A stretch of DNA of 64,000 nt from JABWBD01 sp040768665 (GCA_040768665.1 JAXGMN010000040.1:1-64000), one strand, 5' to 3'; numbered from the stretch's first letter, positions 8,126 to 17,807 are shown. The notes: generated by a model from the sequence alone, not told the origin. Translations and numbers: made by a program.

Positions 8126-11100
8126 ATGCGACAAGGACGTCGCGAGCGTCGTTCCCACTTCTCCCCCAAGCCCCGACCCAGCCACGCCAAGTCGCGATCG
8201 CTTCGAGTTGAACTTCTCGAACCTCGCCAGATGCTGTCGGGGGTTTCGCCGCTGGCCGTTCAATCGGCCACAAGTGGCAGCCTGGCCCCCGAGGTCTATG
8301 TCGGCGACGACTTGCAAGTCGATCTCGCGCAGCCGGCTTTGCTCGATGGCACGGTGATGCTGAAGTCGGGGCATCCCAGCTCGCTCGTTACCGCGTGGAG
8401 CAAAGTAACCGGACCGGGAGATGTCACGTTCGCCGAGGCTGCGGCGATCGATACGACCGCCCGATTCAGCGATCCGGGCACGTACGTGCTCCGGCTGGAG
8501 GCAAACGACGGGGTGCACGTCGGCAGCGACGAACTGACGCTCATCGTTACTGAAGTGCAGCCACCCGATCCTCCGACCTCCGTCTTCCTGGAAGCGGAAT
8601 TGGCGACGTCGGTCGCTCCCATGATGACTCGGTCGCATGCCGATGCTTCGGGAGGCCAATATGTGGCGAGCGCAACCTCCGAACAAGGGACGGTTCGATT
8701 CGAGTTCGACGTCGAGCAAGCCGGTGAGTACGTTGTCTCGGCCAGGGTCCTGGCGCCATCGGCCAACCAGGATTCGTTCTTTGTTTCGATCGATGGCGGA
8801 CCGGAAGACGTTTTCGATGCCGCCGAGGGAACCTGGGGCTCGGAGTGGCAGTGGATGGTTCTCAACGGCCGCGGAGGAACGGGTCGACCGCTCGCTCTGA
8901 ACCCGCGGATATTGACTCTTTCTCCGGGTCACCATACGCTGACGTTTCGCGGTCGAGAAGCGGGCACCGGCCTCGATCGGATCATGATCACGCAGGAAAC
9001 GGGGTCGGTTCCCAACCAGGCTCCGGTAGTGGATGCGGGGATGGATCAGCGCATTTTGGTCTCTGCGGCCCTTGTCCTCGCCGGCGCGGCCACCGACGAC
9101 GGCCAGCCGCCGGCTCCGGGCACGTTGACGACCACCTGGAGCGCCGTGAGCGGGCCGGGCGACGTGACGTTTGACGACGCTTCGGCCACGAGCACCTCGG
9201 CTCGTTTCAGCGCGCCGGGCACTTACGTCTTGCGTCTGGAAGCCAATGACGGCGAACTGGTGGGGAGTGATGAGCTGACGGTCACGGTCGACTCGCCTCC
9301 TCCCCCTACGTCCGGGCCGATTCTGCTGGAGGCGGAATCCGGCACGTTGACCGCTCCCATGGCCAAGCGTTCCCATCCCGATGCGATCGGGGGGGAATAC
9401 GTGTCGGCCGACAGTGCTCAGCAAGGGACGGTGCAGTTCACCTTCGACGTGGATGAGGCAGGTGATTATGTCATCTCGGCTCGTGTGCTGGCGACAGCGT
9501 CTAACCAGGACTCGTTCTTCGTGTCCCTTGACGGAGGTGCCGAAGACGTTTTCGACGTCGCCGAAGGTAAGTGGAGTTCCCTGTGGCAGTGGACGGCCGT
9601 GAACGGACGCGGAGCCACGGGACAGCCGCTGGCGGAGAATCCGCGGATTTTCGCTCTTACTCCCGGCCGTCACACTCTCACGTTCCGCAGCAGAGAGGCG
9701 GGGGCTGGGCTCGACCAGATCCTGATCACCAAGGATCTCGATTTGGCGCCCAACCAGGCCCCCGCAGTCGCCGCCGGGGATGATCACCGTGTGCTGATCT
9801 CCGCAGCCCTCTCGCTGGACGGCACGGTGGCCGACGACGGTTTGCCGAATCCTCCCGGTGCACTGACGACCATGTGGAACAAGGTGAGCGGGCCGGGCGA
9901 GGTGGCGTTCGGCGACAGGTCGGCGGTCGACACAACGGCCCAGTTCAGCGCTCCGGGCACCTACGTACTGCGGCTCGACGCCCACGATGGGGAGTTGACC
10001 GGAAGCGACGAGGTGACCGTGACGGTCGCCGAAGTCCCGCAGAGCCTTAACGGCTTTTACGTTGCCCCGAACGGCAGTTCCCAAGGTGACGGCAGCGCCG
10101 AGAACCCGTGGGACCTGCAAACGGCGCTTTCGCATCCCGCGGCAGTTAAGCCCGGCGATACCATCTGGCTGCGCGGCGGTACGTACCGTGGGGGCTTTAC
10201 CAGCAAACTCACGGGAACGGCGGACAACCCCATCACCGTGCGAGCCTATCCCGGTGAACACGTGCGGATCGACACCAATGGCCCGGCCAATGGCACGGAC
10301 CGCTACTTCAATTTCTACGGCGGTTACACTCACTACTGGGGTTTTGAGGTCATGTCGAGCGATCCCGGTTCGCGCGTGACTACAGAATCGGGCTCCAGTC
10401 CCTCGAGCATCAACCGGGGTAGTCTGTACAACTACGGTGACCACAACAAGTTCATCAATCTCGTGCTCCATGATTTGACCAACGGCATTGGTTTCTGGAG
10501 CGGCGGCGAGGGAGGCGAAATCTACGGTTCCATCATCTACAACAACGGCTGGGTCGCGCCGGATCGGCAGCACGGTCACGGTATCTACACGCAGAACGAG
10601 TACGACACCAAACGCATTGCCGACAACGTGCTGTTCAGCAACTTTCAAATCGGGATCAAGATTTACTCCGAAAAGGGCTCCATGCGAGGGTTTGATCTGG
10701 AAGGCAACACGGTCTTCAACGCGGGAGCGGGAGCGGGCGAAGGCTTCGAGAAGTCGCGGAATATTCTGATAGGCGGAGGCACACCGGCCGAGAACATTAC
10801 TCTCAAAGACAATTACACCTATCAGGCCGGCCCGCACCAGGGGGTGGTTGAACTGGGCTACGGGTCCAACACCAACACGAACCTGACGCTCACCGACAAC
10901 TACTTCACGGGCGATCTTCGTTTCCGCAGGGCTTGGAGTCCGATTACCGCCTCGGGAAATACCTTGGTGGGCCGTATCGTCAAGATGTACAACGGGCAGC
11001 CGCCCAGCAGCGGAATCACCGTTGTCGAACAGCCGCAAGGCACGCAAGTCTTTGTCCAGCCCAACGAATACGAGCCCGGGCGAGCGAACATCACCGTCTA

Positions 11101-11863
11101 CAACTGGGACGAGAGCCCCTCGGTGGATGTCGATCTTTCGACCGTACTCACCGTCGGCGCGGCGTACGAGGTGCACAGTGTCACCGATTTGTTTGGGACA
11201 CCGGTGGTCGGCGGCGTGTATGATGGAAAGCCGATTCGCGTGCCGATGCGTGCCATGACACCTCCACGCCCCATCGGTGGCGAAAGCCTGGGTGATCCTG
11301 TTGCTATCGGACCCGAGTTCGGCGTCTTTGTGGTCACTACGAGTACGGCGCCGCAAGAGCTGCAGGCCGCGGCAGGGCCCGTGACTGCCGGAGCAAACCT
11401 GGAGAGACTCACCCCGGAGATGCTGAGCCCTATCGTGGAGTATGCGGTCTCTCAGTGGGCCACGATGGGCCTGAGCGATGCGAAGATGGGGGCACTTCAG
11501 AAGGTACACGTGCGGATTGGCGACCTCGATGGCGGCGCCTTGGGGCTCACCACGGCGGGAGTGATCACGCTTGATGACGATGCCGCCGGCTACGGATGGT
11601 TCGCCGATCCGACGCCCGAGCTTGACGAGGAGTTCATCCTGTCGAATGACACGGAGCTCGTTAGCCGCGGGAACAGCCCGGCGGCTCGCCGGATGGATCT
11701 TCTCAGCGCAGTGATGCACGAACTCGGACACGTATTGGGATACGAGCATCCACAAGGGTCACACCAATCTGGAAGCCTGATGACCGACACACTGCCCACC
11801 GGAATCCGTCGCGGTCTCGGCAGGGATGCGGTCGATGCGGTCCTGATGGGGGAGCTGTGGTAA
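8126..11863 (+). CDS. Giant secreted multidomain protein with C-terminal metzincin-like domain
   Basis: A 1245-residue protein; ATG at 8126 follows GGAAGGAG. The N-terminus is basic and carries LRVELLEPRQMLSG (about residues 24-37), the planctomycete LEPRxLLS secretion motif, so export is expected. PKD/cadherin-like blocks ending 'GTYVLRLEANDG' occur three times (about residues 60-145, 300-385, 550-635). They alternate with two CBM35-like domains (LEAE...TSVAPM/TLTAPM; DSFFVSxDGG; HTLTFR-REAG). A right-handed beta-helix domain of pectate-lyase type follows (YVAPNGSSQGDGS...TIWLRGGTYRGG, about 645-980). The C-terminus has HELGHVLGYEH near 1195, a HExxHxxGxxH zinc-protease motif. It may be a surface polysaccharide-binding or -cleaving enzyme with a protease or autoprocessing domain. 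It interrupts, in opposite orientation, the polysaccharide locus. Confidence 0.85.
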   Translation: MRQGRRERRSHFSPKPRPSHAKSRSLRVELLEPRQMLSGVSPLAVQSATSGSLAPEVYVGDDLQVDLAQPALLDGTVMLKSGHPSSLVTAWSKVTGPGDVTFAEAAAIDTTARFSDPGTYVLRLEANDGVHVGSDELTLIVTEVQPPDPPTSVFLEAELATSVAPMMTRSHADASGGQYVASATSEQGTVRFEFDVEQAGEYVVSARVLAPSANQDSFFVSIDGGPEDVFDAAEGTWGSEWQWMVLNGRGGTGRPLALNPRILTLSPGHHTLTFRGREAGTGLDRIMITQETGSVPNQAPVVDAGMDQRILVSAALVLAGAATDDGQPPAPGTLTTTWSAVSGPGDVTFDDASATSTSARFSAPGTYVLRLEANDGELVGSDELTVTVDSPPPPTSGPILLEAESGTLTAPMAKRSHPDAIGGEYVSADSAQQGTVQFTFDVDEAGDYVISARVLATASNQDSFFVSLDGGAEDVFDVAEGKWSSLWQWTAVNGRGATGQPLAENPRIFALTPGRHTLTFRSREAGAGLDQILITKDLDLAPNQAPAVAAGDDHRVLISAALSLDGTVADDGLPNPPGALTTMWNKVSGPGEVAFGDRSAVDTTAQFSAPGTYVLRLDAHDGELTGSDEVTVTVAEVPQSLNGFYVAPNGSSQGDGSAENPWDLQTALSHPAAVKPGDTIWLRGGTYRGGFTSKLTGTADNPITVRAYPGEHVRIDTNGPANGTDRYFNFYGGYTHYWGFEVMSSDPGSRVTTESGSSPSSINRGSLYNYGDHNKFINLVLHDLTNGIGFWSGGEGGEIYGSIIYNNGWVAPDRQHGHGIYTQNEYDTKRIADNVLFSNFQIGIKIYSEKGSMRGFDLEGNTVFNAGAGAGEGFEKSRNILIGGGTPAENITLKDNYTYQAGPHQGVVELGYGSNTNTNLTLTDNYFTGDLRFRRAWSPITASGNTLVGRIVKMYNGQPPSSGITVVEQPQGTQVFVQPNEYEPGRANITVYNWDESPSVDVDLSTVLTVGAAYEVHSVTDLFGTPVVGGVYDGKPIRVPMRAMTPPRPIGGESLGDPVAIGPEFGVFVVTTSTAPQELQAAAGPVTAGANLERLTPEMLSPIVEYAVSQWATMGLSDAKMGALQKVHVRIGDLDGGALGLTTAGVITLDDDAAGYGWFADPTPELDEEFILSNDTELVSRGNSPAARRMDLLSAVMHELGHVLGYEHPQGSHQSGSLMTDTLPTGIRRGLGRDAVDAVLMGELW

Positions 11864-11910
11864 ACGGTCCGCCGCTTTGAGCCTTCGTTGGATCGTCTGC
11901 GCCATGTGGG

Positions 11911-12032
11911 TAACGGTTCACGGGACGGAAGAGAAGGGGACAGGTCCATGTTTGCGGCCAACGTCTTTGGCACCGAAACACCCGAATTGGCCGAAAAGTG
12001 GACCGGTCCCCGGCCGTGGGCGTGAACGGTTA
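11911..12032. mobile_element. Short inverted-repeat element (CCGTTCACG family), copy 1
   Basis: A 122-base element bounded by TAACGGTTCACG and CGTGAACGGTTA (11 of 12 positions complementary). Internal inverted segments include GAAGGGGACAGGTCCATG and GTGGACCGGTCCCCGGCC. It lies between convergent genes: the LEPR protein (plus) and the GNAT (minus). Related copies are at 39105 and 44544. No protein is encoded; it is a non-autonomous or REP-like element and could fold as a long hairpin, perhaps serving as a bidirectional terminator here. Confidence 0.6.
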
Positions 12033-12054
12033 GGCATGTCGGGGGCTTGTTCGC

Positions 12055-12768
12055 TCACAGCCGTTTTGTCATGTTTCCCGCCCAACCACTGCTATTGCCG
12101 GTCCGTTGCCAGGCCAGCTTTTCGTAGAAACGAACGGCCTTTTGGTTATCGGGCCGAACCGTCAGTGTCAATTTCCGAAATCCCCGTCCACTGGCCACGA
12201 TCTCGATGTGCTTCATCAACCGCTGACCGACTCCGCGGCCCTGGTGATCGGGATGCACCGCAATGGCAAGGATACCGAAGCCCTTTTCCGGAATGTCGGG
12301 GCTTGCCGCTATCCGAGGCGATCCCGACCGTTTCAAAGCGCGCAGACCGAGCATGACGGCATCCCGGAAGGCGGAGTTCGTGGCGAACCAAGGGTGCGTC
12401 ACGACCCGCCACGTCAGGAACCATCGATGTTTCCGGATGTAGCCCGAGTACGCTCCACGAAAAACACCTCCGAAGCAGAAGCCGAGCAGTTCGCCGTCGA
12501 GGAATGCGCCCAAAGCGACCGCCTGGTGAGGGCCGGTCAACTGCCATTCGTAATAGCGCCGCACGGCCTCGATGCCCAGCAATGTAACCGCGCTGCCGGA
12601 GAATGCGGCGCTGTGGACCCTTGCCACGCTCAAGAGGTCCTGTACGTGGATGTCCCGCATGCTGATGTCCTCGTCCGCAAGGCGCTCGAGACACTCGATC
12701 GGCCCCTTGGTCGTGATCGGAAGAGCCTCGTTGCTTCGGACATCCTGGCACCGATTTCGGCTGGTCAT
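12055..12768 (-). CDS. GNAT-family N-acetyltransferase
   Basis: A 237-residue acetyltransferase of the GCN5 fold. The acetyl-CoA binding block is clear: ILAIAVHPDHQGRGVGQRLM near residue 165, with the Q/RxxGxG/A pyrophosphate loop, then LTLTVRPDNQKAVRFYEKLAW, the standard last strand-helix. Its ATG at 12768 overlaps the stop of the WecB gene (ATGA), which decides the start and implies translational coupling. It probably acetylates an amino group on a sugar nucleotide or glycan intermediate in this locus; PseH of the pseudaminic acid pathway is a GNAT with such a role, but identity with PseH is not claimed. It is the last gene of the long minus-strand run before the opposing LEPR gene. Confidence 0.85.
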   Translation of the reverse strand: MTSRNRCQDVRSNEALPITTKGPIECLERLADEDISMRDIHVQDLLSVARVHSAAFSGSAVTLLGIEAVRRYYEWQLTGPHQAVALGAFLDGELLGFCFGGVFRGAYSGYIRKHRWFLTWRVVTHPWFATNSAFRDAVMLGLRALKRSGSPRIAASPDIPEKGFGILAIAVHPDHQGRGVGQRLMKHIEIVASGRGFRKLTLTVRPDNQKAVRFYEKLAWQRTGNSSGWAGNMTKRL

Positions 12769-13949
12769 CGCGCACCCGTGGCTATATAGCCTGCTTGAGC
12801 AATCTCCTCGCCGACGCGGCCCAGCGGACTGATCCCGGCGCCGGCAAAAAACTCTTTGATCGCGTGAGCTACACGCTGTCCCGCTTTTCCGTCCCATAGC
12901 TGCGGGCAGCGTCCGTGCTTGTATCGGCCTTGGCATACCTCGTCGACGAACTCGAGCAACTGTCTTGTATCGCTCCCAAGGAGAGTGCTGGTTCCTTCGG
13001 CAACCGTGATCGGTCGCTCCGTGTTGGAACGCAGTACCAAGCAAGGAACTTCGAGGGCGGATGCCTCCTCTTGCAGCCCCCCTGAATCGGTAACGATCAG
13101 CTTTGCACACGAGGAGAGGCTGAGACATTCCAGATAACCGAGCGGCTCGAGCACGTGAACGCGCGGACAACGTATCAGGGGCTCGAATAATCCCAAAGCG
13201 CGGAGGCGATCACGCGTTCGCGGATGCACGGGAAACGCCACGGGGAGCCGCCTCGCAACATCCTGCATGGCAACGACGAATTTGTTCAGGATAGGAGCAT
13301 CATCGACATTGGCAGGACGGTGCAACGTCCACAGGCAGAAGCGACCCGATGGGAGCCCAAGTTTGCCTGCCTGGTTCAGCCGCTGCGCAAAGGGAAGTTG
13401 GTTTCGCAGGACGTCGATCATCACGTTACCCGTACAGCGAATGGCAGAATCCTGCTTCCCCTCGTGAAGCAGGTTTTCACGCCCGCTTGGCTCGCTGACC
13501 AAAAGCAGATGCGAGATCGCGTCGGTCAGCACCCGGTTAACCTCTTCGGGCATGGACCGATCGAAGCTCCTCAACCCTGCTTCCAGGTGAATCACGGGAA
13601 TCCCCATTTTGACCGACGCCAGCGCGCAAGCCACGGTCGAGTTGACGTCTCCCACCACCAGCGTGGCTTCCGGACGCGGTCGCGCATTGACAAGCCAGTA
13701 TTCGTATTTCCAAAGTATCTTGGCAACCTGCTCGCCCTGTCTCCCCGAACCGACCTTGAGGTACACGTCCGGATCGGGCAGACGCAACTGGTGAAAAAAG
13801 CACCCACTCATCGCCGTGTCATAATGTTGACCGGTGTGCACGAGTACCGGCTGGATTTCAGGGGCCTGTGTTCTTAGCGCGGCCAACACCGGCCCGATCT
13901 TGACGAAATTGGGACGAGCGCCGACTACGCAGGCAATCGTATGGGTCAT
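12765..13949 (-). CDS. wecB: UDP-N-acetylglucosamine 2-epimerase (WecB/NeuC family)
   Basis: A 394-residue non-hydrolysing or hydrolysing UDP-GlcNAc 2-epimerase. The start MTHTIACVVGARPNFVKIGP matches the family N-terminus exactly; the frame is open further upstream but without similarity. Other blocks are LVHTGQHYD near residue 36, GDVNSTVACALA near 95, HLEAGLRSFDRSMPEEVNR near 118, SDSGGLQEEA (here TDSGGLQEEASAL) near 285 and VLRSNTERPIT near 305. It makes UDP-ManNAc or, if of NeuC type, ManNAc plus UDP. With a NeuB-type synthase in the same locus either outcome is possible. Upstream is a glycosyltransferase whose stop lies 28 bases before this ATG; downstream the GNAT overlaps by four bases. 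Confidence 0.92.
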   Translation of the reverse strand: MTHTIACVVGARPNFVKIGPVLAALRTQAPEIQPVLVHTGQHYDTAMSGCFFHQLRLPDPDVYLKVGSGRQGEQVAKILWKYEYWLVNARPRPEATLVVGDVNSTVACALASVKMGIPVIHLEAGLRSFDRSMPEEVNRVLTDAISHLLLVSEPSGRENLLHEGKQDSAIRCTGNVMIDVLRNQLPFAQRLNQAGKLGLPSGRFCLWTLHRPANVDDAPILNKFVVAMQDVARRLPVAFPVHPRTRDRLRALGLFEPLIRCPRVHVLEPLGYLECLSLSSCAKLIVTDSGGLQEEASALEVPCLVLRSNTERPITVAEGTSTLLGSDTRQLLEFVDEVCQGRYKHGRCPQLWDGKAGQRVAHAIKEFFAGAGISPLGRVGEEIAQAGYIATGAR

Positions 13950-13977
13950 CGCTTCCGTCGAGGAGTGGCAAGACGAT

Positions 13978-15201
13978 TCATTGGGGACCACAGATCGAGC
14001 GACGCAGGAACTCGTCGAGTTTGAGGGCGATTCGGTTCCGATTGTACTCGGTCTCCGCAGCAAGCCTCCCGGCTCGGCCAAATTGCCGGCGCAACTCGGC
14101 ATCGACAGCGAGCCGGCAGACGGCCCGCCGGGCCGCAGCGAGATCGCCGGGGGGAACGATTAAGCCGCACTTCGCGTTCAGCACGCGTCGCGCAGCCTCA
14201 CCGTCGGCGATCAGGAGGATGGGCAAGCAAGACGCCATCGCCTCGTAAATCTTGCTGGGTACTGCACCTGGAATGGACACTCCCAAGGAGACGATCGCGA
14301 CGTCGGCAGCCGCCAACAGCGCGGCAATACGGTCCCGTGGCAAAGTCGCGACGATCCGGACGTTGTCGATCGATTCATCGCGCACCCGCCGCTCCAGGTG
14401 CTGTCGCATCGGGCCCTCGCCCACCAGCAGAAAGCGTCCGGGTACGCCCCCCAGGAGCGATCGGGCGAGATCCAGGATTTGATCGAGCCCTTGTGCGAGC
14501 CCGAGAAGCCCGGCGTAAACGAAGATCGGTCCGGCCTCGGCTCCGAGCAGAGCGCGGGCCGCGTTGTCGGCGGCGTGCGCGCCAAACGCCTCAGGTTTGA
14601 CACCATTGGTAATCACAACGGCACGCGTTTTGGGAGAACGCCGTCTTATTGAATCGATGATCCCGTCGGACTGGCCTGTCACTCCCGCAGCCTGGCGATA
14701 GAGTTTCAGTTCCAGCCTTTCGGCCAAGGCGGTTGCCAGTCCGGCTTTAATCACCCCCATGCGAATCGCCGACTCGGGCCACAGGTCGCTGACGTTCAGA
14801 ACGAACGGACAGCCCCAGCGTTTGCCCAGGTAGCGGGCTGCGTAGCCGACGAAGAGCGGCGGCGATTCGACGAAGAGCAAATCCGGACGGCGACAAAGCC
14901 GTAGACCGTGGCGTTTCGCGGAAGCTACGAAGGAGAAATAGCAGCGCAGACGTTTCAGGAAGCCCGACTTTGCAGTATACAGCGGAACGCGGACCGTGCG
15001 GATGCGCCCAATCTGCTCCACACACGGTCGATGGGGAGGGTAGCCGGCGAAGACTTTTCCCGTTGGATAGTTGGGAAGTGCCGTGAGCACCTCGACGTCC
15101 CAGCCAAGATCGATCAATCGCTCGCCGAGTTCGGAGAGCCGTGCCTGGGGGGCGCCCATTTCCGGCAGGAAGTATTGACTCAGGATACACAATCGAGGCA
15201 T
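13978..15201 (-). CDS. Glycosyltransferase family 4 (WbuB-like)
   Basis: A 407-residue GT4 enzyme with two Rossmann-like halves. The N-terminus CILSQYFLPEMGAPQARLSE and the following VLTALPNYPTGKVF are characteristic of the WbuB/WcaI-like subgroup. The middle has VLNVSDLWPESA near residue 140, and the C-terminal half has VITNGVKPEAFG near 200, FVYAGLLGLAQGLDQIL near 227 and a GVSIPGAVPSKIYEAMA block near 305 containing the nucleotide-sugar-binding EX7E region. It transfers a sugar from a nucleotide donor to the growing lipid-linked unit on the cytoplasmic side. WbuB is associated with N-acetyl-fucosamine transfer, which would fit a locus with 6-deoxy amino-sugar genes, but the specificity is inference. 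Confidence 0.9.
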   Translation of the reverse strand: MPRLCILSQYFLPEMGAPQARLSELGERLIDLGWDVEVLTALPNYPTGKVFAGYPPHRPCVEQIGRIRTVRVPLYTAKSGFLKRLRCYFSFVASAKRHGLRLCRRPDLLFVESPPLFVGYAARYLGKRWGCPFVLNVSDLWPESAIRMGVIKAGLATALAERLELKLYRQAAGVTGQSDGIIDSIRRRSPKTRAVVITNGVKPEAFGAHAADNAARALLGAEAGPIFVYAGLLGLAQGLDQILDLARSLLGGVPGRFLLVGEGPMRQHLERRVRDESIDNVRIVATLPRDRIAALLAAADVAIVSLGVSIPGAVPSKIYEAMASCLPILLIADGEAARRVLNAKCGLIVPPGDLAAARRAVCRLAVDAELRRQFGRAGRLAAETEYNRNRIALKLDEFLRRSICGPQ

Positions 15202-15285
15202 GCGAGTCTCGTCAATTCCACGTGCGTCATCGCGACGATGAATCGGGGTTCGGCCTGATCGTGGAGCACGAACAGGATGCGGATG

Positions 15286-16665
15286 TCAGCTTTTCCGTGC
15301 CAATTCATTGATCACGAACCGCCGTTTGCCGGTGGAGGTGGATGGGATGGCGTCCACGACGTCCAGCCGAATGCGCATGCGCCCTGCCCCTCCTTTCCGA
15401 AGCTGCGCAAGAATCCGTTCGGCAGATTCCGGAGTGAACCTTTCGGCAGGGACAACACGCAGCGTCATGGATGCAGGTTCTTCCTGGACCACCTGAAAGG
15501 ATTCAATTTCCGGGCAGTGTTCAAGGATGCCGGTGAAGAAGTGAACGATTAGCCGATTCCCGTCGGGAGTAAGGATATAGTCGCTATCACGTCCCTGAAT
15601 GGCCTGCATGGTTTCGAATCCACGGCCACAGCCGCAGGTCCGCTCACCTCGAATGCCGACGTCTCCAATGCGATAGCGAATCAGCGGCATTGGACCGGGA
15701 TGCAATCGCGTCAGGACGATGTTGCCGGGCTGGTCCGGGGGCACAGGGCGCCCTTCGTCATCGACGAATTCCGCAATCACATCCAGCATGTGTATGTGGT
15801 AGAGATCGCGGCGTTCGCACTGCGAGGCAATATGCATGCCTTCGCAGCAGCCGTAAGTGTCCAAGATCCGGCTGCCGAATACCGGTTCAATCGTCTGCCG
15901 ATAATGGGGATACAAGTTGTCACCCCACGTGACCACCGAATGGAGCGGCATGTCCCAGCCCGCTTGCGCCGCGCGGCGCGCCAGCAGGTAAATACTGCCG
16001 GGAAAACCCCAAAGGTGACGGATACGATATTTGGCGATCCACTCGAGCACATCATCCAGAGCGGCATCGTTTAATTGTGCGGCGGACACGTAGTGGCAAC
16101 CGAGTAGGGTGTCCTTCAAACGCAGGCTGACGCCGCGCGAGAAGTTCATGCCTGTCTGCAGGTGGGCCTCGCCAATCCGCCAGCCGGCCCAAGCGAGTTC
16201 CAATAGCAACGTGGCACGATACCAACCTGCCGTCTCGGTGTCCTCCAACACCGAGAAGTTCTCGCCCGTCGAGCCGGAGGTGCGTGCTTCGTAGGTTCGC
16301 CAGCCGGTCTTGCGTGTAACATCGTGCGGGTAGGCGGCACGAAGCATGCGTTTGGTGACAATGGGTATCTTCGGAAGGTCCGCCGCACTGCGAATGTCCT
16401 CCGGCCGTACCCCGGCGTCGCTGCAAAGTCGGCGATAAAATGGCACCTGGTCGTACGCCGTCCGAACCGTGGCCCGCAAGAGCACATCGCGATGCTGTCG
16501 TATTCGATCGCAATCCCACCACTGCGCACGCGACAAGAACCGCAGTCGGCGCATCATCCGCTGTCCAAAGGCCAGATCGCCCAGCGGCAGCACCAGGTGC
16601 TGCAACAACGCGCGCCACATGGGAGAACCGCGCACCGAACTGACCGCTATCCTACGTAATGGCAT
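15286..16665 (-). CDS. CapK/PaaK-like adenylate-forming enzyme
   Basis: A 459-residue protein of the phenylacetate-CoA ligase-like group found in capsule clusters (CapK). The AMP-binding loop TSGSTGENF lies near residue 130, and the mid-domain motif DTYGCCEGMHIASQC near 265 corresponds to the 'YGxxE' block. PLIRYRIGDVG near 345 and GRDSDYILTPDGNRL near 370 are the family 'RYRxGD' and hinge regions. It probably activates a carboxylic acid as an acyl adenylate for attachment to a sugar or amino sugar. The start overlaps the 3' end of the upstream glycosyltransferase by 19 bases. An acyl decoration step in the polysaccharide is the likely role; the substrate is unknown. Confidence 0.88.
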   Translation of the reverse strand: MPLRRIAVSSVRGSPMWRALLQHLVLPLGDLAFGQRMMRRLRFLSRAQWWDCDRIRQHRDVLLRATVRTAYDQVPFYRRLCSDAGVRPEDIRSAADLPKIPIVTKRMLRAAYPHDVTRKTGWRTYEARTSGSTGENFSVLEDTETAGWYRATLLLELAWAGWRIGEAHLQTGMNFSRGVSLRLKDTLLGCHYVSAAQLNDAALDDVLEWIAKYRIRHLWGFPGSIYLLARRAAQAGWDMPLHSVVTWGDNLYPHYRQTIEPVFGSRILDTYGCCEGMHIASQCERRDLYHIHMLDVIAEFVDDEGRPVPPDQPGNIVLTRLHPGPMPLIRYRIGDVGIRGERTCGCGRGFETMQAIQGRDSDYILTPDGNRLIVHFFTGILEHCPEIESFQVVQEEPASMTLRVVPAERFTPESAERILAQLRKGGAGRMRIRLDVVDAIPSTSTGKRRFVINELARKS

Positions 16666-17807
16666 TTTCTGTTCCCGGCAATCGGGCCGTCATCCGGCAC
16701 AACCCATTCGCCGTTCAGGCCGGAGTGCTGACCTGCGGGATCCGCCAGGGACTGGAACAGCCGTTCCCATTGCGGCAGAACGGCGGACCAGCCACAACTT
16801 TGCGACTTGATACGAGCTCGTTGCGAGAGCGACTCCGCCAAACCGGGTTCGGCGAGGATTCGTTTGATGGCAGCCGCCATGGCATCGGCGTTGTCCGCCG
16901 GAACCAACAAGGCGTCTCGACCGTCACAGAGAAGATGCGCAACCCCGCCAACCTTGGTGCTAACCACGCACAAGCCGCAGGCCATCGCTTCGAGAACGCT
17001 GACCGGAGCGTTGTCTACATTGGTCGTATTCAGGAAAATGTCCCCCTGAGAAAGCCAGTGAGGTACTTCCGTTTTGGGAACCGCGCCGGCCAACGTGATG
17101 CGGTCAGCAACGGCCAGTCGCCGGGCCAGTTGCTGCATTGCCTGCAGGCTTCCATCTCCTTTATCGATTCCTACCATGGTAAGCCGAACATCCGAAACCT
17201 CGCGTGCCAACAAAGCCAACACCTTGGGGGCCAAGCTCGGGTTATAGACCTGGTGAAAGGCACGCAGCCATACCAAACGCGGCTCCGGCCGCTTGCGCAG
17301 CCGAAAGCGGCAGGATTCAACATCCACGGGATTTGGCACGAGACGGATGTCGGCCCGATATTCCTTCATCTCGCCGGGAAGGTATCGCGACGGCGCGGTG
17401 ACGACTGCGGCCGAACGGAGCAGGCGGCGGACACGCCCGGGCCAACGTCCGGCGAACACCGGGAGGTTTCCGCCCCGCAACGTAAGCACGTAGGGTTTGC
17501 GGGCAGCGTGTAACATACGGCAAGCGGCTTCAGCAAGAAAGAAAGCGGAACCACTGAAGACATCCACATGAGCAACCGCATAGGCATATCTGCGACGCCA
17601 AATTGTTGCGACGACATCGGCGAGACGAGCGATGCGCCCGGGTTTCGAAGATGTACAAAGAACGTACCAGCCGACATTGCTCAACTGGATGGCCAAGTCC
17701 TCGCAGACGCAGCGACCGCGTCCAACGTCGGACAGAAAATTGCCGACCAGGAGCACTGACGGTGTCGCTTTCCGTGGAGCACCGTGCGTTGTTTTGTTTT
17801 CCGTCAT
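16647..17807 (-). CDS. Glycosyltransferase family 4
   Basis: A 386-residue GT4 enzyme. ATG at 17807 gives MTENKTTHGAPRK then SVLLVGNFLSD, the family's first strand; the frame is open upstream without similarity. Recognisable blocks are LTLRGGNLPVF near residue 105, APSRYLPGEMKE near 135, LVPNPVDVESCRFR near 155, LVWLRAFHQVYNP near 180 and, in the donor-binding half, NTTNVDNAPVSVLEAMACG near 295 (EX7E-type motif) followed by VVSTKVGGVAHLL. It is a retaining transferase adding one sugar during unit assembly. It lies in a tight run of same-strand glycosyltransferases, 25 bases downstream of the previous stop. Confidence 0.9.
   Translation of the reverse strand: MTENKTTHGAPRKATPSVLLVGNFLSDVGRGRCVCEDLAIQLSNVGWYVLCTSSKPGRIARLADVVATIWRRRYAYAVAHVDVFSGSAFFLAEAACRMLHAARKPYVLTLRGGNLPVFAGRWPGRVRRLLRSAAVVTAPSRYLPGEMKEYRADIRLVPNPVDVESCRFRLRKRPEPRLVWLRAFHQVYNPSLAPKVLALLAREVSDVRLTMVGIDKGDGSLQAMQQLARRLAVADRITLAGAVPKTEVPHWLSQGDIFLNTTNVDNAPVSVLEAMACGLCVVSTKVGGVAHLLCDGRDALLVPADNADAMAAAIKRILAEPGLAESLSQRARIKSQSCGWSAVLPQWERLFQSLADPAGQHSGLNGEWVVPDDGPIAGNRKCHYVG

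Noticed and set aside
7901..11755. A 1284-codon open frame on the minus strand opposite the LEPR protein
   Set aside because: It is the antisense shadow of a GC-rich gene. Its translation has no family motif, while the plus strand has a signal motif, duplicated domains and a zinc motif in order.
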